Counted from the stretch's first letter, positions 1 through 10,403 are shown. The stretch: 64,000 bases of DNA from Tretioscincus oriximinensis (GCA_022410635.1 JAJVDF010000140.1:1963417-2027416), one strand, 5' to 3'. Program-made: numbers and translations. Notes: generated from the sequence alone by a model not told the origin.

Positions 1-966
1 CAGAANTATGTCCACATTTTGTCCCTCCTGCTCAAATCCCACCACCAGTGCAAACATCATAAATTTTGCTTTTTAGGCCCAAATTTGACAAATCTGTGGC
101 GTATGGCAACTCTGTTGAATAACCAAGAAAGAGTTCCAACTTGAAGGTATTTTGTCAAGGGCAAGTCTGAATCAAAAGTCAACTTTACAGAACCAAATTC
201 CAGGTATAGAACGATCCTAACTACATATCTACTTTCAAACCTTTTTCAGTTTTGAAGAATCAGTTTAATCTCAATTTTTCTGGTTTAATAAAAAATAAAT
301 TAAAAAAGNACAGGTTAAGGTCATTCTTCAAGATTGAAGGAGATTTAGATGTAGATGTGAGACTAGGACTTGGCTAATGCATGATCCTCCAGATGTTTGG
401 GCTATAGCTTAGCCATTCCTTGCCTTTCTTCATATTAAACAATATCAGGGAGAATCAGATATTNGTCATTTCTGGTTCAATTCCTGCTCTAAATATATCA
501 TGCTGGACTGCTTATGCTTGAGTCAGTTCACAGTATGATTTCTTGCTCTTTTAGTTCAATATTTTTANCAGGAAGAATTCCTGGAAGACCCAGAACATCT
601 AGTTTTGCAGAATTTTGAAAAGTTTGGTATTTGGAGCAATTCCTCCAATTGCTTCCATAAGTCTGTGTCATAATGGGAGCTTTTGTCCAGAATTGAAACA
701 TTATAACTCTGCAGATCACCACAAAGTTCTGCATCACAGGTAGCCTGTGCAGATGAGTGCATCCTCAAGTCTGCCCTGGTGAAACCCTCTTCGCAATGAA
801 CTTTGTCTGGACAAGTCCTGAAAAGATTGGTCTTACCACACCCAAGATATTGTGATCTGGATGAAGGAATCTTCCATTAGTAAGCATGCCAAGTTTGTGG
901 TGTACCTTGAATTTGGGAAGGAGGAGTGAACATCTTAAATTCAGCTTTAAATGTTTTTACCTCTAG
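1..966 (+). other. NGFR: NGFR intron upstream of the penultimate exon (partial)
   Basis: This is intronic sequence running into the 3' splice site at 965-966, where a pyrimidine-containing stretch and CTCTAG precede the exon. The preceding exon, which should carry the transmembrane segment, is not in the window. I see no coding segment or recognisable repeat here; short open frames at 528-768 on the minus strand look like chance. Confidence 0.8.
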
Positions 967-1127
967 GTGGAACAGCTGCAAACAGAACAAACAAGGTGCC
1001 AATAACCGTCCCGTCAACCAGACGCCTTCCCCGGAAGGAGAGAAACTTCACAGCGACAGCGGAATCTCTGTTGACAGTCAGAGCCTTCATGATCAACAGC
1101 CACAGACCCAAACATCATCAATGCAAG
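967..1127 (+). CDS. NGFR: NGFR (p75NTR) penultimate coding exon: juxtamembrane/linker part of the cytoplasmic tail
   Basis: NGFR is a TNF-receptor-superfamily membrane receptor for neurotrophins that signals through a cytoplasmic death domain. This exon encodes the start of the tail. Base 967 completes a split Arg codon; the frame then reads W-N-S-C-K-Q-N-K-Q-G and continues through a very conserved acidic/serine stretch (GEKLHSDSGISVDSQSLHD). The Cys of W-N-S-C corresponds to the known juxtamembrane palmitoylation site. The exon holds 53 whole codons plus one base at each end, which matches the length of the same segment in human p75NTR as I recall it. The acceptor is CTCTAG at 961-966. The exon must end at 1127 to stay in phase with the last exon, and the intron there begins GCAAGG, not GT. 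The frame stays open past 1127 to a stop at 1145-1147; that extension is not expected to be coding. Confidence 0.96.
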
Positions 1128-1294
1128 GCAAGGGAATAGATCAATGAAGCTTTAGGGAGTTGAAAAGCCAAAGAGTTCAGAAATGAAAAGGGCCTCCTTC
1201 CCTAAGGGGTTTAGATTTCAGGACCAATNGGGGGACTTTTTCACACTAACTTTGCTGGGAATCATTCTCTTCTGATATGGGGAATACTCTATAT

Positions 1295-1766
1295 TAGCGA
1301 TGTCAAACTGGTGGCCCTCCAGATGTTCCTGAACCACAACTCCCAATGTTCAATTTGGTTTAGCAGAGTGGAGTACAGTGCTGGGAGTGGAATGGAATGT
1401 TGGGAGTTGTGGTTCAGGAACATCTGAACAACTTCCTGAAGAGGTAGTGGTAGCTAACAGCTTGGATAGTTTCAAGACAGGACTAGACAGGTTTATGGAC
1501 ACTAAGGGTATAAATGGATACTAAGATAGTTGTCTGGATGTAGCCTCCGGGATGGAGCAACAGGCTGGACTTTTGAAATACCATTTGCAGGGAGTCACGA
1601 ACAGGAGCAGCATATTTTGCTTACCTCTGTTCGGACTGCCCAGGTGCATCTGGTGGGCCTTTGTGTGACACAGAATGCTGGACTCGATGGGCTGTGGCCT
1701 GATCCAGTATGGCTCTTCTTATGTTCTTATGTTCTTATCTGGAGGGCCACCAGTTTGACATCTCTG
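1295..1766. mobile_element. Non-autonomous hAT-like element, interrupted by a CR1
   Basis: The left end reads TAGCGATGTCAAACTGGTGG; the right end is its inverted counterpart (reverse complement CAGAGATGTCAAACTGGTGG). Perfect 8-bp target duplications CTCTATAT flank it at 1287-1294 and 1767-1774, which is the hAT signature. An inner inverted pair (GTTCCTGAACCACAACTCCCA at about 1325-1346, and its complement near 1401-1420) marks the element as palindromic. A CR1 fragment at 1427-1736 splits it near its right end, so the original element was about 155 bp. Confidence 0.85.
1427..1736 (+). mobile_element. CR1/L3-type LINE, 5'-truncated, inserted in the hAT-like element
   Basis: This is the typical noncoding 3' part of squamate CR1/L3 elements: AGCTTGGATAGTTTCAAGACAGG, the GGAGCAACAGGCTGGA stretch, CAGAATGCTGGACTCGATGG, and a terminal TTATGTTC octamer array. 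ATCTG at 1422-1426 is repeated at 1737-1741, consistent with a short target duplication inside the older element. Confidence 0.85.
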
Positions 1767-1787
1767 CTCTATATCGTTTGCATCTTA

Positions 1788-2040
1788 GGCTGCGTGCACA
1801 CAACAACCTGAAAACTGCTATAAAGCTGTATTCTGGAATATAGCAATCGTGTGTCCATGCACATCAAACCTGTATATTTCATGATCAATGCCCCAGTTCT
1901 GTAATGTNGCTTATTGATCTCATGGCAGTGCAGTTTGGGATTTTTTTTATTACTTGCAACAGCCAAAAGAACCAACTGCTGCATTATTGCTTGTTTTAAC
2001 ATCTTCCCTCTGATTTGTGCACATGAGAGAGTATAGGAGT
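1788..2040 (-). repeat. Unassigned dispersed repeat, copy 1 (pairs with 49760-49990)
   Basis: Read on the minus strand it aligns with 49760-49990 on the plus strand over about 210 bases. Shared stretches include GTGCACAAAT, GCAGCAGTTG, GCTGTTGCAAGTAA, GAGATCAAT and GTGCATGGACAC followed by GATTGCTATATTCC. I do not recognise the family. Confidence 0.65.
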
Positions 2041-4099
2041 CCTCTGGAAGGATGTCTGAATATCCCAGCAATAGTTTATTCCAAGAAAAATGGCATTTAT
2101 TGTAGCATGTGTGCCTGACACTTCCACATAGCGCTCTGAACGAGGCAGAAAATAGCTGTGTGCACGGAGCTCTAGACACGGAAACAGTCTAGCTATGGAA
2201 ACTGGAAGTACAAACACTGTACTTCCGGCTTACTGATCTAGATGGGTCAACCCCACACCACCCCTCATCACGATTGGTCAAGAGGATATGTACATTAAGC
2301 ACCCAGACATGGCAAGTGGGGAAAACGAAATAATGTCCACACCTGAAGCATGGTATTTGTACTTCTCCCAGGATGGCTTCTGGAGCTTTAGAATCAATTG
2401 ATGAATGTTTGGGGAATATAGCAACAGTTAATAGTGCGGATATGCTAATCACTTTGAACATTCCACAGCTCAAGTCCAAATTTACCATAAATAAACAATT
2501 GGTCAAATGATATCTATATTTTCATCAAATCCATTTTTACAGCTTAATATGGATTTTCCTTTATGGCAAGAAGTCCACCAAGAAAGAAAATTTATTTGCA
2601 TAGTGAAAGATCCATTTGTTTCTAACCTGGATGTACCTTGAAAGGTCTGCTAATCCTCTTGCTACGAGGACCACCCTTTCATTAGCCTGCCTCCCTACAC
2701 TATATTTTTACTCAAGATCATCTTATTAAACCTAGCTTAAAGCATCTCCTGTTCCATTACCTCTTTGATACCAATGCTAATGGTGGTTGATGCCGTTGGT
2801 TGCAGGTGGATCAGAGGGCAAGATTTGGGAGTGGTATCAGATCACTGTCCACATAGGAGCCTGGTACATCCTAGCAAGTATTTTAGGAGCGTGCAGTACA
2901 AATTCAACCTCTTCCATAATTTTTGACTTTACCAACATCATCTCGTGGTCAAGGCGGAACCTGATTCACTCTCTTCTCATCCAAATGGGAGCAAGGTGGT
3001 AAATGGGTAACTCACCAAGTGTGATTTCTAGCCAGGCACTTTTCAAAAAGGGAAAAAAGGGTGATTTTTCAGAGCCTTTCTGACATGTTAGGGCGTGGGC
3101 TTGTTTTTGTTTTTGTCCTGCTATCCAGCAGTTCTAAATAGGACCCTACATTTTCCTTTTACTGTCTGGAGGCAACTCTAAGCTACAAAATTCATTTGAA
3201 AACCACCCAGTTTACCCTTGTAGATCAGGCATCCTTGTTCTCAGTCAAGCTAAAGAGCACAGAGATTTCATCCTTTCTTTGAACTAGAAATTGCTTTTGG
3301 ATTGAGATTTCTAGTCCAGCACTTAACAGTTTAGGAATGCAAAATTCATCAGCACTAAACAATTGTAGCATTTAGAAGGTGATGTGTGTGTCAATGTGCA
3401 TTGTATTCTGCAGTTGCCAAAATATTTGGGCTCAGAAGTTTTGATCTAAAGACAGTGTGCCCCAGAGCAGCATATTTCCAAACTTAAAATGTCAGACAAA
3501 ATATCTAAAGCAAAAATTGTATTTATTTCACTTCTGGAAAGCAGAATCANGGTGAATTCCTGCACAGCAGACGTATCTTTGGTCTTACCATTAAGCAAAT
3601 CTGTGCTGTCTTTAGAACAAATATTCCATTGCCAAAAAGAGCAAAGTATTAAATTCACCAATAGTATTTNAAAAAATCAAACCCAAGAGATATTGGCTTT
3701 AAAACAGGCATTTGATCCAGGTTCATGGTGGAGACATTTCGACAATATTCTGTATTTGCAGAGAAGGATTAAGAAAGAAGTGTTGTATCTGAGTAACTGC
3801 CCAGTCCATGTCTAGCTTGAAGATAAACATTAAAAAGNCTATGCAGAAGGGGACTGCTGGGCTCCTGTGGGGAGGGAGAAGTTCCAATTCGAAACCAATT
3901 TTTGAACTTCCTGAACCACACTTTGATCACAGAGGCAAATGCATGAGAAATACCAGTATGGCGACCCCAAACATCTATTTATGTACCACTTTTTCAGTTG
4001 CTAAATATTACTTTCTGTTTGAGTAGAATGGGGAGGAAAGCTAGAGTGGTTTCTATAGCCTATCCCCGTTTGAAAACAACTAGTGTTGACCAAACAGCA

Positions 4100-4395
4100 T
4101 GCTAGTGAGGGACAGTAGTGCATAAGTTAAGAGCACTGGTTTTTCAACAGAGACTGGAGTTTGAAGCCTTATGTGTCTGCTGTGGAGAGGAGTGATCATC
4201 CTAGTTGTTTGAAACCAAGAAATCGCAAGTAGATTAATAGATGCCATCACAATGTTGTGGGAAAGATAGATGTAAGCCTTCGGGCGAAAAATATCTTGTA
4301 AACTGCTCTGTGTCCCTTCAGGTGACAAAGCAAGGTATAAAAACACATAATAATCATCATAATCATCATAATCATTCATCATCATCCTTCTCCTT
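4100..4395 (+). mobile_element. tRNA-headed SINE with L2-like 3' end and (ATC)n tail
   Basis: The head has polymerase III box-like sequences: GCATAAGTTAAGAGCACTGG (A-box region) and GGAGTTTGAAGCC (B-box region). The 3' part reads ATCTTGTAAACTGCTCTGTG...CCCTTCAGGTGACAAAG...GTATAAAAA, the hairpin-like end typical of L2-mobilised SINEs, and then runs into ATC/ATA trinucleotide repeats. It is diverged, and lies within the last NGFR intron. Confidence 0.7.
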
Positions 4396-4656
4396 CGTCT
4401 AACCAACCAGGGCTCCAGAAATCTAGGCTGACAGCAGTCAGTGAGGGTAAACCCCCATCCCCCAAACAAACCTTGGGTAATTACACTATCAAAGATCCTT
4501 AATACAAGAAAGGGTGATTCTGGGTTGCCTTCAGTGATGAGGGGCACATGAGTGGTGCTTATTGAGGACTGCCTTAAAATCCCATTTACAAGTAGTGTTG
4601 GCCTTCCTGATTTGTATTACTCCTTCTGATTTCATATCAACTTCATTCTCTTCCAG

Positions 4657-4958
4657 GCCTTAAGGGAGATGGGAATCTGTATACAAGCTTGCCAGCTAGC
4701 AAGAGAGAAGAGGTTGAAAAGCTGCTGAATGGTTCCACTGAGGAGACATGGCGCCACTTGGCCGGGGAGCTTGGTTATAAAGAAGACCACATAGACAGCT
4801 TCACACAAGAAGAGTACCCAGTCCGTGCGCTGCTCTCTGATTGGTCCAATAAAGACTATGCCACAATGGATGCCCTATATTCTGCCTTGCGTAAGATCCA
4901 GAGGGGAGATATTGTGGAAAGCCTTTATAGTGAATCCACTGCCAGTTCACCAGTGTGA
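4657..4958 (+). CDS. NGFR: NGFR (p75NTR) terminal exon: death domain and C-terminus
   Basis: The exon opens at 4657 with two bases (GC) that complete a Gly codon begun in the previous exon, then L-K-G-D-G-N-L-Y. The death domain follows from about codon 12 (S-L-P-A-S-K-R-E-E-V-E-K-L-L) to near the end, with the typical W-R-H-L-A-G-E-L-G-Y helix and the V-R-A-L-L and A-L-R-K-I-Q-R helices. The protein ends E-S-T-A-S-S-P-V, matching the conserved C-terminal PDZ-ligand-like SPV tail, with TGA at 4956-4958. In p75NTR this domain recruits adaptors after neurotrophin or proneurotrophin binding. Two positions that are Cys in mammals are Tyr here: E-E-Y-P-V-R-A-L-L and E-S-L-Y-S-E-S. The frame is intact, so the gene looks functional. 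Confidence 0.97.
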
Positions 4959-6880
4959 AGCAAGACGAGAGGGAAGAACTGCTGAGGAGGGGACGTCTGT
5001 GACCCTAATCCCCACTCGTTACTCGAGGATGCTTCTTTGGAGAGAAAAAATGAGTGAAGGAAAATGGAGTCTGTTCTGAGCATGATTATTGTTACCATTT
5101 CTGGGAACACTGGGACAATACTACTCAAACTGATTTCTCTCCATCTCTCCCTCCCCTAATCTGTTTTTTGGGTATTTGTGCCCAATGCTTCTTGCCAGCA
5201 ACTGGCTGCGCTATCCAAAAGGAAGCAGAGGAAGGTAATTTGAGCAATTTTGGATTTTTTTAAAGTCTGGTAGTTCTGCAGAATGCTGTTCAAGCAGTGC
5301 AAAGCGTTTGGACTCTCTCTTTTAGGTGCCTCTGAAGCACAATACCTATCTCACGTGCCTCTGTGGATTTTTTCCCCCTTCACACTTGCACCTGATGCCT
5401 TTCAGTCTCTGGCTCTTCCCTGTTAGGTCCTGTTTTACCAAAGTCAAGGTATGAAAGAAGTCTGGGATGTGTGGCTGATGAATGTGAAGAAGGAAGAAAG
5501 AAGAGGAATATTAGATTTTTTTTGGGGGGAGATAAAGGATGCTAAGAGGACACTTTGCAGCACTTCTAGAAGTTTGGAATCTGAAGTACCTTGGGGTGGG
5601 TGTTGGGTGGGAGGGGAGGACATAATTCCTGGTTGTGCAGATTAACTCTTGAAGCCAAATGGGAAAGCATCCATGTTTTCTATCCATGTGATGGTGAAAA
5701 GATCAGAAGACATGCTTTTGAACCTTGGGATATCTTCTTTGTTCAGATGCATTCCTATAATTCAGTAAATAAGGTTATACTTTGTCCCATAGCTCTCTTT
5801 CAGGATGTAATCAAGGTTAGCAGAATCATAAACTGGACAGCACTGATTTAAACTGATTATAAGCCATACTGGAGAGTGGGACTGGAAAAACCCAACAAAT
5901 GGCATTTGTGGATAGTTATGATTGACTAAACACTGTGATGCTATAAACCAGACCAAATACAACTTNCAGTGTTATCCGAGCGATTCCCTAAGAAACTTTC
6001 TTCTACCTTCTTCCTCAGACTAGTGAACCAACCACTGTGGGTTATTCAAGCCATTACCTCTGTTGCATTAAAAGGGGTGAGCAAAATAACCGCTGTGTGG
6101 CCTTAAGGCATAAGGTGTAGACATTTGTATTGGTTCTGTGATATTTGTGACAATTCTCAGAGAACAAACAGTGCCGAATGTTATTTCTGCATCCAGTTAT
6201 ACATCTGCAATTTTTGCCATATTTCTGCTGCTCATAAACATTAGGAAGGTCTAAAAATTGGCATTGTATGTGTGTATACAGGCATGTGTCCATATGTTAA
6301 GNAAAAAAATCCTTGAATCAACAAAAATTCTGAAATTGAACGATTCCATCTTTAAGTTTGATTTTGATTTAATTTTAATTCTTGATCAAAAATGTAAATT
6401 AGCTCATGCCCCAAAGTATGCAGTATTTTCAAATACCTGGCGACTATGATTATCTGCTCATCCAGAAGGGCTTTAAGAAGCAGTGGCAACCAGTCCAGAA
6501 GAAGTTTAAGGTGGAATGAAAGTGAATTTGCCATCCCATACAAAACATCACTTAGGACAAAAAAACATTTGAGAATTATTATGCTGATCATGTTTCCTCT
6601 AGTATCAGCTATTTTATTTTAGAAACCTCATCCAAATTTGCCTTGAAAAGTTGTCACATGTGGAGAGGCAATTCAAAGTGTAATGATTAAAACAAAAGGA
6701 AGAACAGGAAACATCTCCTTTGCTACTACCTCTGATAAGACATTTGAGGTCATTTCATCTTCAGGATATTTATGGCCAGATGGAAGAAGCCAAATGAAAA
6801 GGTAGCTGAATCTGTAATGGAGTCATTCTGGAGCTATTTTAACGAGTTACACACAATAAAAAAGCTGATAATGGGAGAGA
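4959..6880 (+). other. NGFR: Probable NGFR 3' untranslated region
   Basis: This sequence follows the stop codon without recognisable repeats, unlike the rest of the window, as expected for a UTR. The mammalian NGFR 3' UTR is roughly 2 kb. The first canonical AATAAA I find at a matching distance is 6855-6860 (ACACAATAAAAAAG), followed by a G-rich stretch at about 6875-6890. ATTAAA at about 6066 is an alternative. The true end cannot be fixed without transcript data. Confidence 0.45.
6855..6860 (+). promoter_or_regulatory. NGFR: Candidate NGFR polyadenylation signal AATAAA
   Basis: AATAAA lies about 1.9 kb after the NGFR stop, with G-rich sequence 15-35 bases downstream. The position fits a UTR of mammalian-like length. 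ATTAAA near 6066 and AATAAA at 7581 compete with it. Confidence 0.25.
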
Positions 6881-7656
6881 GGGGGAGGGGAATCCTTGAT
6901 CTAAATGTTGCCTTGCCTGAGGGTAGAATCTGGTTGGTTGAGACTAAGGAACCTTTTAAGTTCCAGGTAAGAATTCTACTGGTGACTTACAGGTATTTTT
7001 AATTTTTAAGATGATCATCTTATCTCTTCTTCACAGAATGTAAAAGAGAAAGGCTATGTCCTGCCCATTGATGGCGTGTTCTGTCCGCATTAGATGCAAC
7101 ACAGCCTGGTGTAGGAAGCCAAAATGGGACCAAAATTCAGGGACTACAAGATTAAAACAGGGACATGTATTGAAAGTTGTATACCTCTTTGTTACAATTA
7201 CAGGGAAATTCATTTTAAACTGCTACCTAAAAGAGTTCCCCTAGGCCTTAAAGCCAAACAACTTTAGAACCTCTGGAATTTATATATAAGCTTTGGGGTG
7301 GCATAAGATGGCATGGGACCTGTCCTAGAGCAAGTCATCCAAGTGAATGAATATGGACACTCTAATTTGAAACCTCTCCATCTGGGTCAATCTCAGTTGG
7401 ACTGTGCAAGTATGGAAACAACCATATTCTTTTTTTCAATAATTTGTGCAGAATTTGTCATCTTTTTTTAAATAAGTTTGAAATTTGAGCAAATTTGATG
7501 TACATCAGAGAGTTGTGATCTTCTTTAGATGGGGGAATGATACATGTCTCAGTAGTACTCTTAATTTGGGAAGAATACTGAATAAAATGTTTTCAAGTCA
7601 TAAAATCTGTTACCATTCATGTAAAAGTAATTCTGTCTTTAATTCGTATCCAGATT
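6881..7656. other. No recognisable feature
   Basis: AT-rich single-copy-looking sequence just past the likely NGFR transcript end. The 76-codon frame at 6772-7002 resembles nothing I know. AATAAA at 7581-7586 could be a more distal polyadenylation signal. Confidence 0.5.
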
Positions 7657-7664
7657 GCTTAGAC

Positions 7665-7852
7665 CAGGGGTGGGCAATTAATTTTTCCCAAGGGGCCGCA
7701 TGAGAAATTGGGGTGGTTTTAGAGGGCCGGATTAATATAGTTAACTCAGTTCTACCCAATACTGTATATAACTCTGAGCTAAGAGGGGCGGGCTGGTCAG
7801 AGACAGTAGGAGGGCCGCATGTGGCCCTCGGGCCGCCCCTTGCCCAGGTCTG
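7665..7852. mobile_element. hAT non-autonomous element with perfect 8-bp target duplication
   Basis: A 188-bp element starts CAGGGGTGGGCAA and ends with the inverted TTGCCCAGGTCTG. It is flanked by GCTTAGAC at 7657-7664 and 7853-7860. GGGCCGCATG appears near the left end and AGGGCCGCATGTGGCCCTCG near the right. It is much richer in G and C than its surroundings. Terminal sequence and 8-bp duplication place it in the hAT superfamily. Confidence 0.9.
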
Positions 7853-8171
7853 GCTTAGACAGACATAATAATATTAGTTTTGCACTGAATTGAAAAACTG
7901 TGATTAATTTACATTTCACCATTAACTGCGAAACATTAGCAGCATATTTGCAAACTACATTAATCAGGAATACATTTGAGAACAAAATATTTAAATTTCT
8001 GCTTTTGGAAAAGCTTACTGAAAATACATCACAGTTATCTGATTCCAGAAACTTTTCTGAAATACAGAATNGATGAAGGAATTTAAGGAATTCAATCATT
8101 TTTTTTAACTCTTTTGATTGTTGCAGAATGGCAAAGTAACTTATCAGATATCTCTGAGCCACATTTAGGCT

Positions 8172-8382
8172 AATACCACCACACCTTATTAATCCAGTTT
8201 TAGTCCACCTTCAGAATGAAAGAACACATCAGCAGAGTCAACAGTAATTTTTTTCATATTATCTAAACCAAAGATGGGTTTTATGAGCTAGAGAATGCCA
8301 GAAGAAACTGCTTGCCATTTTGTGAATGTGTTTTTTCACTCCGAAAGTGGACTAAAGCTTAATTAAAATGTAGGTATGACCA
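8172..8382. repeat. Fold-back element, GTCACA/TTTTAATCCA family, copy 1
   Basis: The ends are inverted: TTAATCCAGTTTTAGTCCACCTTC at left, and CGAAAGTGGACTAAAGC with TTAATTAAAA at right. The body aligns with 12712-12925 (for example ATNTAAACCAAAGNTGG). It is probably a non-autonomous DNA transposon; no clean target duplication is visible. Confidence 0.6.
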
Positions 8383-8689
8383 CAGCTTTAGGCTATTGTG
8401 AGCTCCTGTGAAATCCTGGTATGAAGCCATCAATAAATCAAGATTATCATATAAAAGGCCAAACATGGAATTTAAGATTTCTCCAAATATGGCTAATTCG
8501 GCCAAAGTAAAAAAGAAAATCCTAGTTTTCTTTTGAGATATTTTTTTGTGTTGATGGACATCTCAATGAAGGTGTCAACCCAAAGTGCAGCAGCAGTAAA
8601 AAGATAAATGGAATATTAGGAGTAATTAGGAAGGAATCAAAAACAAATTAAGTGTTGTTATGGCTCTTTATAAACCTGTGTGAGGCCAC

Positions 8690-9325
8690 ATTAGGATCAC
8701 TGTATACAATTTTGATCACCACATCTCAGAAAAGANTGAGAAGCTGCAGAAAAGAGCAACAAGAATGATCAAAGGGCTGGAGCGCCTTATGAAATCTGGC
8801 TGTAGCGCCTGGGGCCCTTCAGCCNTGAAAGACAGCATTTAAGAGGTGATCTGGTTAAAGTGTATAAAATCATGCATTGGATGGATAAGGTGAATAGAGA
8901 AAAAATATTTTCTCTATCACTCAGCACCAGTACCAGTGGGCATTCCTTGAAACTGATTGGCAGAAGATTTAGGACAAAGAAAGGAAAGGTTTTTTTCCAC
9001 CCAGAGGGTCATTGTTCTATAGAATTTACTTCCGGAAGAAGTGGGGGTAGCTAGCAGCCTGGATAGCTTAAAGACAGGATTAAACAAGTTCATGGAAGCN
9101 GAGAGTATAAATAGCTACTAGGATGGCTCTCTTTATATTGCCTCTAAGATGGAGCAACAGGCAATATNTCTGAAATACCATTTGCAGGGAGTCGAGAACA
9201 GATTTGCCTTCTTCTGTTCCAGAATGCTCAGGTGCAATTGGTGGGCTACTGTGTGAGACAGAATGCTNGACTAGATAGCTTCTGGCCCAATTCAACAGGG
9301 CTCCTCTTGTATTTGTATGAGATTT
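8690..9325 (+). mobile_element. CR1/L3-type LINE 3' end, longest copy in the window
   Basis: This carries the end of the reverse-transcriptase frame region and the 3' UTR in degenerate form: GAGAAGCTGCAGAAAAGAGC, AAAATCATGCATTGGATGGA, CCTTGAAACTGATTGGCAGA, TTTAGGACAAAG, AGCCTGGATAGCTTAAAGAC, then CAGAATGCTNGACTAGATAG. The final octamer array is decayed (TTGTATTTGTATGAG). Several Ns and stops make it non-functional. Confidence 0.8.
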
Positions 9326-10052
9326 ATCCCTAATTAAAAGATAAACCATTTTCAACCAAGACATTAACTGTAGCAAAAATTGGCAGCAAAACCAGCTCTG
9401 CATTAAATGCATATGTTAACAAACAGCCCCAAGGCACATGTCATTATAATGTTGTTGATTGACTCCCATTCCCGAAGTTCCACTATTTCTCTTACGATTT
9501 GTTTTCATCTATATCATGGATATCTTTTGCATGGAAATTATCTTTCATTCTAACAACTGATGTTTTTCACAACCAAAGAAAACTGTCCCAAGAGAGAGAG
9601 ATTTCATGGCTGTGTCCAGACAGGGTATTGTTAACAATAATATTTTGTGGCCATGGTTTTGCATAGTGGCACAACAAAAATTCTAGACAGAGCTAAATAA
9701 TACCATATCTAGGGTCAGAAAAGGAAGTCTGGAAGCATATTCCCATTATAATGCATGGAGTTACCTGTCTTATTGATACTGCTGGGAGATACCATCACAT
9801 TGGGAGGCAGTACACGGAGCTCAAAATACCGGTTGTACATATGTGCACAGCACCAATCTCACACTTCTGAGTTTTTTGTACCAACAAAATATTTGGTTGT
9901 GCATTATGAAATATCACACAAATGAGTGCTAGGCAAATGGAAGTGCTCACACTTTCTCTGCATTATTCTAGAATATCACTTTGTTGCACAATTTTCAACT
10001 GATTTCTGCATGCAAAATCATGCTGATCTGTTCAGCTGAAAGGAAATGCATC
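9326..10052. other. No recognisable feature
   Basis: AT-rich sequence with no supported gene or recognisable repeat. Confidence 0.5.
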
Positions 10053-10242
10053 AAGTGCAGATTTGAGTCCCTTTGAAAGGTGAGAAAAGCAGGGTATAAG
10101 AACCAAGTTCTTCTTCTTCATCTTCTTCATCTTCTTCATCTTCTTCATCTTCTTCTTCATCTTCTTCATCATCTTCTTCATCATCATCATCTTCTTCTTC
10201 ATCATCTTCATCTTCTTCATCTTCATCTTCATCATCATCATT
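10053..10242 (+). mobile_element. SINE/LINE 3' tail expanded into a (TTC/ATC)n microsatellite
   Basis: The segment GATTTGAGTCCC...AAAGGTGAGAAAAGCAGGG TATAAGAACC is the L2-like 3' end also seen at 26331-26400 on the other strand. From about 10108 it runs into roughly 130 bp of TTC and ATC triplets. The acidic 84-residue frame on the minus strand here is only this repeat translated. Confidence 0.75.
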
Positions 10243-10244
10243 AA

Positions 10245-10403
10245 GGCCCTGTCCCCACTGAGCCTTAATCTGGGTTGTATCTTGAGATAGAGCCTGGCCA
10301 TCCACAGGCTCATTCGGGGCCTGCCATAGCCTACACTAGCATGTAGATGGCAGATTCCTATTGCAAGACATAGCCCAGAATAAGGCACACTGGGGACAGG
10401 GCC
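10245..10403. repeat. Fold-back element, GGCCCTGTCCCC family, copy 1
   Basis: A 159-bp element has inverted ends of about 40 bases: GGCCCTGTCCCCACTGAGCC at left, and GGCACACTGGGGACAGGGCC at right. Related copies lie at 13511-13660 and 54594-54733. No target duplication is obvious; it abuts the microsatellite on its left. Confidence 0.8.

Larger units (their letters stand above)
1128..4656 (+). other. NGFR: NGFR last intron, GC-AG type
   Basis: The intron is 3529 bp. It begins GCAAGG after exon bases CAAG and ends TTCTCTTCCAG at 4656. There is no GT near 1127 that would keep the reading frame and the conserved exon length. It contains a hAT-like element split by a CR1 LINE (1295-1766), an unassigned repeat (1788-2040) and a tRNA-type SINE (4100-4395). 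I see nothing recognisable in 2041-4099; open frames there are interrupted and resemble no known protein. Confidence 0.85.

Noticed and set aside
926..1147. NGFR exon starting at the ATG at 926 and ending at the stop at 1145
   Set aside because: The first 13 codons lie before a good 3' splice site and do not match NGFR; the end reads through the intron donor.
10051..10388. Acidic and Met/Lys-rich frames of 84 and 118 residues
   Set aside because: They are translations of the TTC/ATC microsatellite on two minus-strand frames.
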